Of a DNA stretch of 6,669 nt, positions 1 through 4,753 are shown one piece after another. The DNA comes from an uncultured Candidatus Melainabacteria bacterium (GTDB lineage Bacteria > Cyanobacteriota > Vampirovibrionia > Gastranaerophilales > Gastranaerophilaceae), in contig CAKUZO010000082.1 of the NCBI GenBank assembly GCA_934717895.1, positions 1 through 6,669 on the forward strand, written 5' to 3'. The first letter of the stretch is position 1, and each line of letters begins with the position of its first letter. The position numbers and the translations under genes are program-made. A model generated the notes under the pieces. It was not told the origin of the DNA and ran no database searches. It worked only from the letters and a program-made list of their open reading frames with translations.

Positions 1-1137
1 GAATTTCACCCTTGACCAGCCGTTTTCGTAAAGAGTTAAAACTGCATTCAAAATCATCTCTTCCGTAATATTTTTCTTTATAACATTGCGGAGTCGCTGA
101 CTACCGGCTTCCGGTGCAAGTGTCATTGTTGATTTTCGAACACTTTGGACAAGATTTGCAAGTTCAAGATTAAAACCGTCAATACGTTGACTCGGAAGAG
201 ATACGGAGATTTTTTTGTCGTTAAAATCAACCGCAAGCTCTTTTATAACCTCATTAATATTTTTGTAATCGTTTGAAGATAGCGAAAGCAAAGAATACTC
301 ATCATATCCGGTGTTTTTCACCAACTCTTTTGCAATTTTAATAATATCCTCAGCAGGCCTTTCTCTAATCGGCAAAGTCACATGCCCCGGTTGGCAGAAA
401 CGGCACATTCTACCGCAACCACGACGAATTTCGACAACCGCCCTATCCTGAACAGAAGTCGAAAACGGTATCGGATACGATTTCAAAGCCGTATCATAAG
501 TTAATTGTGCAATTCGTTTATTAACTTTTCCACCAACAGATGCCGACCAACGACCGGCTTCCGGAGAAACCAAAGCCTTAATTCTTTCCGCTCTTGGCAT
601 TCCCTTAGTTTTTTCTAAAATTTCACAAATTTCTTTAAGCGTATCTTCGCCATCACCAATCATAAAAACGTCAATAAAATCAGCCATCGGCAACGGGTTA
701 AACGCACAAGGCCCGCCTGCCATAACAATCGGATCATCATCGCCTCTCATATCGTTGCGATATGGAATTCCTGACATTTCAAGCATTTTCAAAACTGTCG
801 GATATGCAAGTTCATATTGAAGAGAAAAACCAACTGCGTCAAAATCTTTCAAATATCTTTTGCTTTCAACACCATAAAGCATTTTAGGCTTAAAATCAGC
901 TTCCGGCGCATAAGCTCTATCCGCAAACCAGCCTTCATGTTTGTTTACAATATCATATAGAATTCTAACCCCAAGGTTACTAATCCCGATTTCGTACTTG
1001 TCCGGAAAAACAAATGCAAACTTAACTTTTGCATCATCAAAATTTTTGTTATACGACAAATACTCTCCGCCCACGTACTGGTATGGTTTTACGCAATTAT
1101 GTAATGCCTCGTGATTTTCTCTAAAAAAACAATTCAT
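1..1137 (-). CDS. B12-binding radical SAM protein, TIGR03960-like (C-terminus cut by window edge)
   Basis: This reading frame is open from ATG (1137-1135) to the window edge, giving the first 379 residues. I translated it by hand. Residues about 37-165 resemble the B12-binding-like Rossmann half of the TIGR03960 family, with the stretches DKYEIGISNLG (46-56), GFSLQYEL (103-110), AGGPCAFNP (140-148) and IGDGE (160-164). I do not see the classical cobalamin DxHxxG motif. The radical SAM part starts near 232 and has the 4Fe-4S motif CX3CX2C as C241, C245 and C248 in RRGCGRMCRFCQ, followed by SSNDY and SLPSQRID. Family members usually run to about 600 residues, so roughly 60% is here. The family's reaction is not established to my knowledge. 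In many bacteria it sits beside or is fused to a DUF2344 protein and near rng/rplU, which would lie left of the window. A purine-rich AGGAAGAG sequence precedes the start by a few bases. The gene is transcribed divergently from its right-hand neighbour. Confidence 0.9.
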   Translation of the reverse strand, partial: MNCFFRENHEALHNCVKPYQYVGGEYLSYNKNFDDAKVKFAFVFPDKYEIGISNLGVRILYDIVNKHEGWFADRAYAPEADFKPKMLYGVESKRYLKDFDAVGFSLQYELAYPTVLKMLEMSGIPYRNDMRGDDDPIVMAGGPCAFNPLPMADFIDVFMIGDGEDTLKEICEILEKTKGMPRAERIKALVSPEAGRWSASVGGKVNKRIAQLTYDTALKSYPIPFSTSVQDRAVVEIRRGCGRMCRFCQPGHVTLPIRERPAEDIIKIAKELVKNTGYDEYSLLSLSSNDYKNINEVIKELAVDFNDKKISVSLPSQRIDGFNLELANLVQSVRKSTMTLAPEAGSQRLRNVIKKNITEEMILNAVLTLYENGWSRVKF

Positions 1138-1170
1138 CTTTCTCTTCCTATAAAACTAATTCTTTATTTT

Positions 1171-1199
1171 ATTATATGTTGAAAAACATAATATTACAA
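1171..1199 (-). promoter_or_regulatory. Sigma-70-type promoter of the radical SAM gene
   Basis: On the minus strand, TTGTAA (1199-1194) and a perfect TATAAT (1176-1171) are 17 bp apart. Transcription would begin near 1164, leaving a leader of about 27 nt before the ATG at 1137. The -10 matches consensus fully and the -35 matches at four of six positions. The spacer carries a small stem, TATGTT-gaaa-AACATA (1175-1190), and the -35 lies inside a 13-bp palindrome. Assignment is by consensus matching only. Confidence 0.6.
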
Positions 1200-1206
1200 A
1201 TTGTAA
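1194..1206. promoter_or_regulatory. 13-bp palindrome, candidate operator
   Basis: TTACAA-A-TTGTAA is a perfect inverted repeat with a single central base. It overlaps the -35 hexamer of the minus-strand radical SAM promoter, where a bound dimeric repressor would block RNA polymerase. It also lies about 45 bp upstream of the likely -10 of the divergent gene at 1298, so it could serve both. No regulator can be named from the site alone. In AT-rich DNA such a palindrome can also arise by chance. Confidence 0.35.
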
Positions 1207-1213
1207 AGTTTAA

Positions 1214-1231
1214 AAGCAATAATTAAGCAAT
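1214..1231. repeat. Tandem direct repeat AAGCAAT, 11-bp period
   Basis: AAGCAAT occurs at 1214-1220 and 1225-1231, starting 11 bp apart, about one DNA turn. The pair sits just upstream of the poor -35 region of the promoter proposed for the 1298 gene, the place where an activator would bind on one face of the helix. Only two short copies exist, so chance is a real alternative. Confidence 0.3.
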
Positions 1232-1251
1232 TTTCTCTAACAAATATCTTT

Positions 1252-1257
1252 TATAAA
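1252..1257 (+). promoter_or_regulatory. Possible -10 element for the 186-aa gene
   Basis: TATAAA at 1252-1257 is the best -10 match upstream of the ATG at 1298. No convincing -35 hexamer lies 16-18 bp upstream; the sequence there is only AT-rich. The start site would be near 1264. A 9-bp repeat, AAGGTTAGG, lies downstream at 1261-1269 and again at 1280-1288, the second copy merging with the ribosome binding site (TAGGAG, seven bases before the ATG). Confidence 0.3.
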
Positions 1258-1297
1258 TGTAAGGTTAGGTTAAAATTTTAAGGTTAGGAGAAAAATT

Positions 1298-1858
1298 ATG
1301 GCAGCAATTAATGGTTTTTTGGAGTTTGGTATTAATTTGGCAGAAAGATTTGCAAAAGATACAGGCTCAGTTCAAAGATTAGTAAAAAAGGTAGCAATAG
1401 ACGGTTCTAAAAATCCAGCAGTTAGGAAGCTTGCTCCCGGTGCTACAAATCCTGTTTTAAATGTAGGATACCTTACAAGGGCAGGGAATAATGCCAAAGG
1501 CAATTATACAGTTTTTAATTTAACAGTAAAAGACGGAGAAAAAGTTCTTAATCAAGGCATATTCTCTGTTGCGGAAAATGGTAAAGTTATAAAATATAGA
1601 ACCGCATTAGGAGAAAATGGACAAAACCTTAGAGTACATGGTTTTTGGGACAAAAACCAACGTTATGCCGCTGATGATTGGAAATATTTAGCACAAAGAA
1701 AAGGTGATAATATAGACTTTTTCGCCGAAAGCGGTCAGAAATTTAGAACAGATGCCCATGTTAGTAGAAATTTTATTGGACAAACCGTTTCTGAACTAAA
1801 ATCGTTGGGTGCAAATGTCGCTTCTAATGCTAAAAATCATTTACTGTCATTAGTATAA
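1298..1858 (+). CDS. Hypothetical protein, 186 aa, no family recognised
   Basis: I do not recognise this protein. The start is supported by TAGGAG seven bases upstream, and the stop is followed directly by a hairpin. The product is basic and free of cysteine. Residues 1-35 look like an amphipathic helix (INGFLEFGINLAERF, then VQRLVKKVAI). Residues about 50-155 are rich in Gly, Asn and aromatic residues with short alternating stretches (NYTVFNLTVKDGEKV, GKVIKYRTALGENG) that suggest beta strands. Residues 156-186 look helical again. There is no Sec signal peptide, lipobox or transmembrane segment. It appears monocistronic, with its own terminator and possibly its own promoter. Real coding is likely from the ribosome binding site, the normal amino acid composition and the downstream terminator. 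It may be lineage-restricted, like the 315-aa protein at 3155, but the two share no similarity I can see. Confidence 0.8.
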   Translation: MAAINGFLEFGINLAERFAKDTGSVQRLVKKVAIDGSKNPAVRKLAPGATNPVLNVGYLTRAGNNAKGNYTVFNLTVKDGEKVLNQGIFSVAENGKVIKYRTALGENGQNLRVHGFWDKNQRYAADDWKYLAQRKGDNIDFFAESGQKFRTDAHVSRNFIGQTVSELKSLGANVASNAKNHLLSLV

Positions 1859-1867
1859 ATATAAAGT

Positions 1868-1895
1868 TGATGTCGGGGGATTTACCCCGACATCA
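1868..1895 (+). terminator. Hairpin terminator after the 186-aa gene
   Basis: An 11-bp perfect stem (1868-1878 paired with 1885-1895), containing GTCGGGG/CCCCGAC, closes a six-base loop (GATTTA). It starts ten bases after the stop codon. The 3' flank is AT-rich (TTAATATG) rather than a clean T tract, so termination may be leaky. The stem core resembles that of the terminator at 4101. Confidence 0.7.
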
Positions 1896-1908
1896 TTAAT
1901 ATGTTAAA

Positions 1909-2017
1909 CTAGATTCTGAATAGCAAGAATATTATATGCTCGTTTGACACTCGCATTAATATTCTAAGCTTTCAGAATGACGAGGATTGTAACTACCTTG
2001 GTCGCCATTCTGAAAAG
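1909..2017. repeat. Three-armed imperfect inverted-repeat cluster
   Basis: Arm A (1913-1939) begins ATTCTGAATAGC. Arm B (1953-1979) is its near-complete reverse complement and ends TTTCAGAATG. Arm C (2003-2016) reads CGCCATTCTGAAAA and is again complementary to the end of B. A with B gives a stem of about 26 bp with a few one- or two-base mismatches and a loop at 1940-1952. B with C gives a 14-bp stem (1970-1983 with 2002-2015) with one mismatch. The two foldings exclude each other. There is no open frame inside and no transposase nearby. It may be a decayed dispersed intergenic palindrome (REP- or MITE-like; ends of the type TCAGAATGACG are common in such elements). Arm C overlaps the -35 region of the next gene. 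Confidence 0.6.
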
Positions 2018-2039
2018 ATTTAAAAATTCATGCTATAAT
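2011..2039 (+). promoter_or_regulatory. Extended -10 promoter of the GT-D glycosyltransferase
   Basis: TGCTATAAT (2031-2039) is a perfect extended -10. The hexamer 17 bp upstream (TGAAAA, 2011-2016) is a poor -35, as is usual for extended -10 promoters. Transcription would start near 2046, so the mRNA would begin almost at the ribosome binding site (AAAGGAGA, 2046-2053) with a leader of about 14 nt before the ATG at 2060. Confidence 0.65.
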
Positions 2040-2059
2040 TTACCCAAAGGAGAGTTGGC

Positions 2060-2998
2060 ATGTTTATTCATAAAAATAAAGCGACAGGAAGGTTAATCGT
2101 TAATTTATTCGGGCTTAGATTAAAATTTCATCTTCCGATTAAGACCAAACATGCAGATGAAAAATTTGCTAATTTGCTTTATGAGTTAGCTGATCCAAGA
2201 ACACTTGCAAATGTAAGATTGCCCAAGGTTTTAAACCTGTACGACTCACTTTATTCATTAATAAATTCAAACAAATCGATTGCACGTTTTGGAGATGGTG
2301 AATTCAAAATAATGATGGGCGAAAGTATTAATTTTCAAAAACACGACCCAAAACTTGCCAAAAGATTAGAAGAAGTTCTTCAAAACAACCTTGAAAACCT
2401 CTATGTCGGAGTTCCGGACGTTTTTGGCTACTGTGACAGCGATTATTTCAGACGCGTAATGGTTTCTTGCAGAGATTATTTATATAAATTCATGAACTTT
2501 GAAAATATCTATCTTGATGCAAAAATCACACGTCAAGCTAATTTTGCAACAAAAGAACAAGGCGAAGATTATTACGCAAACCTCAAAAAAATCTGGCAAG
2601 ACAAAGACTTAGTCATAGTAGAAGGTGCAGGAAGTCGCTTGGGTATCGGGAACGATTTGTTTGCAAACGCAAAATCTATTGAACGCATAATTTGCCCGAT
2701 AAAAGACGCTTTTTCAAGATATGATGAAATTTTAGAAAAATGCAAAACTTGTGACAAAGAAAAACTATTTATCCTAGCACTTGGTCCAACCGCAACGGTT
2801 TTGGCGTATGATTTAGCCCAAAGTGAGTACAGAGCAATTGATGCCGGACATATTGACACGATGTATGAGTGGTTCCTGAACGATGGGAAAAAGTGCTCAA
2901 TTGAAGGTAAAATCGTGTTCAATGAAGAGCGAAAAGCCGACAAAATCCCTCATTGTAAAGACGAGAATTATTACAAACAAATTATTGCAAAATTTTGA
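2060..2998 (+). CDS. GT-D fold glycosyltransferase (DUF1792 / SP_1767 type)
   Basis: This 312-aa protein carries the landmarks of the GT-D (PF08759, DUF1792) glycosyltransferases, which move a sugar from a nucleotide-sugar donor to a surface glycan or glycoprotein. The signature SIARFGDGEF (73-82) supplies the D-x-E motif (D79, E81) thought to bind the metal and nucleotide sugar. Further family-like blocks are NFQKHDPKLA (91-100), VIVEGAGSRLG (185-195), LALGPTATVLAYDL (239-252) and IDAGHIDTMYEWF (260-272) near the C-terminus. Residues 10-25 (GRLIVNLFGLRLKFHL) form the short basic-hydrophobic lead-in common in bacterial glycan glycosyltransferases and may touch the membrane. There is no signal peptide, so it should act in the cytoplasm. 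GGAG lies seven bases before the start. No other glycan gene is adjacent, so donor and acceptor cannot be inferred. The family call is strong; the sugar specificity is unknown. Confidence 0.88.
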   Translation: MFIHKNKATGRLIVNLFGLRLKFHLPIKTKHADEKFANLLYELADPRTLANVRLPKVLNLYDSLYSLINSNKSIARFGDGEFKIMMGESINFQKHDPKLAKRLEEVLQNNLENLYVGVPDVFGYCDSDYFRRVMVSCRDYLYKFMNFENIYLDAKITRQANFATKEQGEDYYANLKKIWQDKDLVIVEGAGSRLGIGNDLFANAKSIERIICPIKDAFSRYDEILEKCKTCDKEKLFILALGPTATVLAYDLAQSEYRAIDAGHIDTMYEWFLNDGKKCSIEGKIVFNEERKADKIPHCKDENYYKQIIAKF

Positions 2999-3023
2999 TA
3001 AGCTGAATAGCCGAATTCCCATT

Positions 3024-3052
3024 CATAGTCATATTATATAAATACATAGTCA
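3024..3052. repeat. Direct repeat CATAGTCA, 21-bp spacing
   Basis: CATAGTCA occurs at 3024-3031 and 3045-3052, starting exactly 21 bp apart (two helical turns), separated by a pure AT stretch (TATTATATAAATA). This is the geometry of a site for a tandem-binding regulator such as a response regulator. It lies between the glycosyltransferase stop and the 315-aa gene, about 100 bp before the latter's start. No regulator can be named. Confidence 0.4.
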
Positions 3053-3058
3053 CTTAAC

Positions 3059-3092
3059 CATGTTAACTTTTGTAACAACATGCAATTCATGT
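3059..3092. repeat. CATGTT / AACATG / CATGT inverted-repeat array
   Basis: CATGTT (3059-3064) is inverted as AACATG (3077-3082), and ACATG (3078-3082) is again inverted as CATGT (3088-3092) across the five bases CAATT. The middle copy can pair with either neighbour. With the CATAGTCA pair just upstream, this makes a compact repeat-bearing segment in front of the 315-aa gene. It could be a regulatory site or AT-rich noise. Confidence 0.3.
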
Positions 3093-3124
3093 GGCAATAT
3101 ATAGCACCTTATATACTTTATATA

Positions 3125-3138
3125 TATAAGAGTATAAA
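3125..3138 (+). promoter_or_regulatory. Possible -10 elements for the 315-aa gene
   Basis: TATAAG (3125-3130) and TATAAA (3133-3138) are the only good -10 candidates close to the ATG at 3155. Neither has a convincing -35 hexamer at 16-18 bp. A weak -35 would agree with activator control through the repeats at 3024-3092. The ribosome binding site is AAGAGG (3141-3146), eight bases before the start; the second candidate would place transcription start at about that site. Confidence 0.3.
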
Positions 3139-3154
3139 ATAAGAGGTAACTATC

Positions 3155-4102
3155 ATGGGCAACTATGGAATAACAGGTTGGTCAGGCGGCGGCAGACGCC
3201 CGATTACAAATAATCTAAGAGCTGGACAATTCCGACAAATGGGAGTGCCTCGTAATGTTTCATCAAACATTTTCATCAACAACAATTTTGGTTGTATGGG
3301 AAGCTACAATGGTGCATACTTTGATGGTTGCTGTGGTAACAATGACAGTGGCATGTCAAAATTTGAAAAATGGATGATGGGACTTGGCATTAGCGGCGGA
3401 TTCCTAGGAGGTATCTTAGGCGCATTTGGCAAGGGTAAATCCGAAGGAGCCGGAGATACCGGTGAAACTAAAACAGATGAATTTGCCGGACTTAAAGAGC
3501 TATATAAAAATGATAAATTCACATTCTCAAAAGTTGGCAACGACTATTGTTGTAACACTGGTAATGGCATAATTACAGCTCCATCAATAGAAGAATTGAA
3601 CAAAAAACTTATGGAGCTAAAAAACAAATCAACTCAAACTACCAAAGAAACATCTACAACAACACCTGCAACAACTACTACTCCAAAGGAAACTCTACCT
3701 AGACTATTCAATGACGATGGAATGAAAGAGCTTAAAACAACAGAAGATGTTTTAAAGGCATTTAAGCAAGCAACTGGTTCAGACGCGTATAAAATTGACA
3801 CATCTTCATCAAACGGAATTACTATTAATCAAGTAAACGATAAGGGCAATAAAACAAGTATGTCAGGTTCTGTTAAAATAAGTGCTGCTCAACTTGAAAA
3901 ATTGAAACCTGGGGAATGGACAGATCTTGGCTCATTCCATGGCAAACCAATAAAAGCAACAAGCTTGGACGGTTATCTACAAATTCAAGTCGGAGATCAA
4001 ACATACATTGTCGGCAAAACAAATGATAATTATCAAGGTTATCAGTTTGATAACGGAAATGTCGAAGGGTATGATAGAGCAAACTGGACACGTAAAAAAT
4101 AA
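3155..4102 (+). CDS. Hypothetical protein, 315 aa: Gly/Asn-rich head, glycine zipper, Thr linker, C-terminal domain
   Basis: I do not recognise a family. Visible layout: residues 1-66 are Gly/Asn-rich and poor in acidic residues (GWSGGGRRP at 8-16, NIFINNNFGC at 38-47), with cysteines C47, C59 and C60. Residues 73-94 form a glycine-zipper segment (GLGISGGFLGGILGAFGKG), hydrophobic and able to insert in a membrane or pack helices. Residues 97-155 are charged and include a second Cys pair, C132-C133. Residues 159-180 are a Thr-rich linker (TTTPATTTTP). Residues 183-315 look like a folded, beta-rich domain (WTDLGSFHGKPIKAT, YLQIQVGDQTYIVG). There is no N-terminal Sec signal, so export would need another route. 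The modular head-linker-domain form and own regulatory region suggest a surface, effector or toxin-like protein, but that is inference. The start is fixed by AAGAGG eight bases upstream. The stop codon lies in the terminator stem. Confidence 0.8.
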   Translation: MGNYGITGWSGGGRRPITNNLRAGQFRQMGVPRNVSSNIFINNNFGCMGSYNGAYFDGCCGNNDSGMSKFEKWMMGLGISGGFLGGILGAFGKGKSEGAGDTGETKTDEFAGLKELYKNDKFTFSKVGNDYCCNTGNGIITAPSIEELNKKLMELKNKSTQTTKETSTTTPATTTTPKETLPRLFNDDGMKELKTTEDVLKAFKQATGSDAYKIDTSSSNGITINQVNDKGNKTSMSGSVKISAAQLEKLKPGEWTDLGSFHGKPIKATSLDGYLQIQVGDQTYIVGKTNDNYQGYQFDNGNVEGYDRANWTRKK

Positions 4103-4129
4103 AAAGTCGGGATTGAATCCCGACTTTTT
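4101..4129 (+). terminator. Strong intrinsic terminator after the 315-aa gene
   Basis: A perfect 13-bp stem (4101-4113 with 4117-4129) has core AGTCGGGAT/ATCCCGACT and a three-base loop (TGA). It is A-flanked on the left and ends in five T on the right, so it could terminate on both strands. Its left arm begins within the TAA stop codon (4100-4102) of the 315-aa gene. The next promoter starts six bases further on. Confidence 0.92.
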
Positions 4130-4134
4130 GCATA

Positions 4135-4163
4135 TTTACAACAAATAATTTAATGGTTATAAT
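4135..4163 (+). promoter_or_regulatory. Near-consensus promoter of rpiB
   Basis: TTTACA (4135-4140) and a perfect TATAAT (4158-4163) are separated by exactly 17 bp. Transcription should begin near 4170, giving a leader of about 20 nt that contains the ribosome binding site AGGAGGG (4179-4185). This is the strongest promoter match in the window and implies constitutive, fairly high expression. Confidence 0.8.
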
Positions 4164-4189
4164 TAACTCAAATGTTATAGGAGGGACAA

Positions 4190-4618
4190 ATGGTAAAAGT
4201 AGCAGTAGGTTCAGATCACGGCGGTTTTGAATATAAAGCAAAAATTATTGATTATTTGAAAGAACACAATTTTGAATACGAAGATGTCGGAACTTTCACA
4301 AAAGATTCTTGTGATTATCCGATTATTGCTAAAAAAGTTGCCAACAAAGTTGTTTCAGGCGAAGCTGATAAGGGAATTTTGATTTGCGGAACAGGCATCG
4401 GAATGTCAATTACGGCAAACAAGGTTAAAGGAATAAGAGCTGCTCTTTGTTCTGACACTTTCTCCGCAAAAGCAACAAGAGCTCATAACAATTCAAACAT
4501 TTTATGCCTTGGCGAACGTGTAATTGGAGATTGCCTCGCTCTTGATATAGTAGATGTTTGGCTTCATACAGAGTTTGAAGGCGGAAGACACCAAAGAAGA
4601 ATTGACGAAATTGAATAG
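4190..4618 (+). CDS. rpiB: Ribose 5-phosphate isomerase B
   Basis: RpiB interconverts ribose 5-phosphate and ribulose 5-phosphate in the non-oxidative pentose phosphate pathway, in the cytoplasm, without metal. The 142-aa length is normal for the LacAB/RpiB family. The N-terminal GSDHGGFEYK (7-16) contributes phosphate and substrate contacts (D9, H10). C66 in ICGTGIGMSI (65-74) is the expected catalytic base, and H99 in TRAHNNSN (96-103) is the expected ring-opening histidine; both fall at the same numbers as in E. coli RpiB. GGRHQRRIDEIE closes the protein as in typical members. GGAGGG lies four bases before the ATG. The gene seems monocistronic, with a strong promoter upstream and no clear terminator downstream, so some read-through into rplI is possible. 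Allose 6-phosphate isomerase activity is a possible side reaction in this family. Galactose 6-phosphate isomerase is unlikely, since LacA and LacB occur as a pair. Confidence 0.96.
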   Translation: MVKVAVGSDHGGFEYKAKIIDYLKEHNFEYEDVGTFTKDSCDYPIIAKKVANKVVSGEADKGILICGTGIGMSITANKVKGIRAALCSDTFSAKATRAHNNSNILCLGERVIGDCLALDIVDVWLHTEFEGGRHQRRIDEIE

Positions 4619-4679
4619 CTTATAAAATCGGCTAATAACCTTCTTTTTACAATTAAACTTTACATTCTGAAAAAAACTC

Positions 4680-4708
4680 TCGACATTAAGTTATGTTTAT
4701 TATATGGT
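4680..4708 (+). promoter_or_regulatory. Tentative promoter of rplI
   Basis: TCGACA (4680-4685) and TATGGT (4703-4708) are 17 bp apart and would start transcription near 4715, about 40 nt before the ATG at 4754. The -35 is five-sixths consensus and the -10 only four-sixths. Other AT-rich hexamers nearby (TATTAT at 4698-4703) are possible but badly spaced. A second TTGAAA (4713-4718) has no matching -10. Confidence 0.35.
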
Positions 4709-4753
4709 GGTTTTGAAATACTATCGACATATAAATAGAAAAGGAGATATAAA

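Noticed and set aside
1944..1949. Consensus -35 hexamer TTGACA in the loop of the repeat cluster
   Set aside because: No -10 hexamer lies at 15-19 bp downstream on the plus strand.
1913..2016. Transcriptional attenuator or riboswitch for the glycosyltransferase
   Set aside because: The predicted start near 2046 places the repeat upstream of the transcript, so an RNA switch in its leader is unlikely. No known riboswitch core was recognised.
2572..2943. Minus-strand open frame opposite the glycosyltransferase
   Set aside because: It lies entirely inside a well-supported GT-D gene, has no ribosome binding site logic and has a Ser/Phe/Ile-rich composition typical of an antisense shadow.
3304..3540. 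Minus-strand open frame inside the 315-aa gene, rich in Pro and Ser
   Set aside because: The Pro/Ser richness is the antisense reading of Gly-rich codons of the plus-strand gene, which has the ribosome binding site and terminator.
3646..3680. ACA/ACT-rich stretch resembling a trinucleotide microsatellite
   Set aside because: It encodes the Thr/Pro linker with irregular codons and is not a regular tandem repeat, so I treat it as a coding low-complexity linker.
3873..4241. Minus-strand open frame spanning the terminator and rpiB promoter
   Set aside because: It crosses a strong terminator and promoter and two plus-strand genes; the product is low-complexity Leu-rich and matches nothing.
4619..4660. 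Possible terminator after rpiB (GGCTAATAACC followed by TTCTTTTT)
   Set aside because: Only a two-base stem can form before the T-rich stretch, too weak to call.
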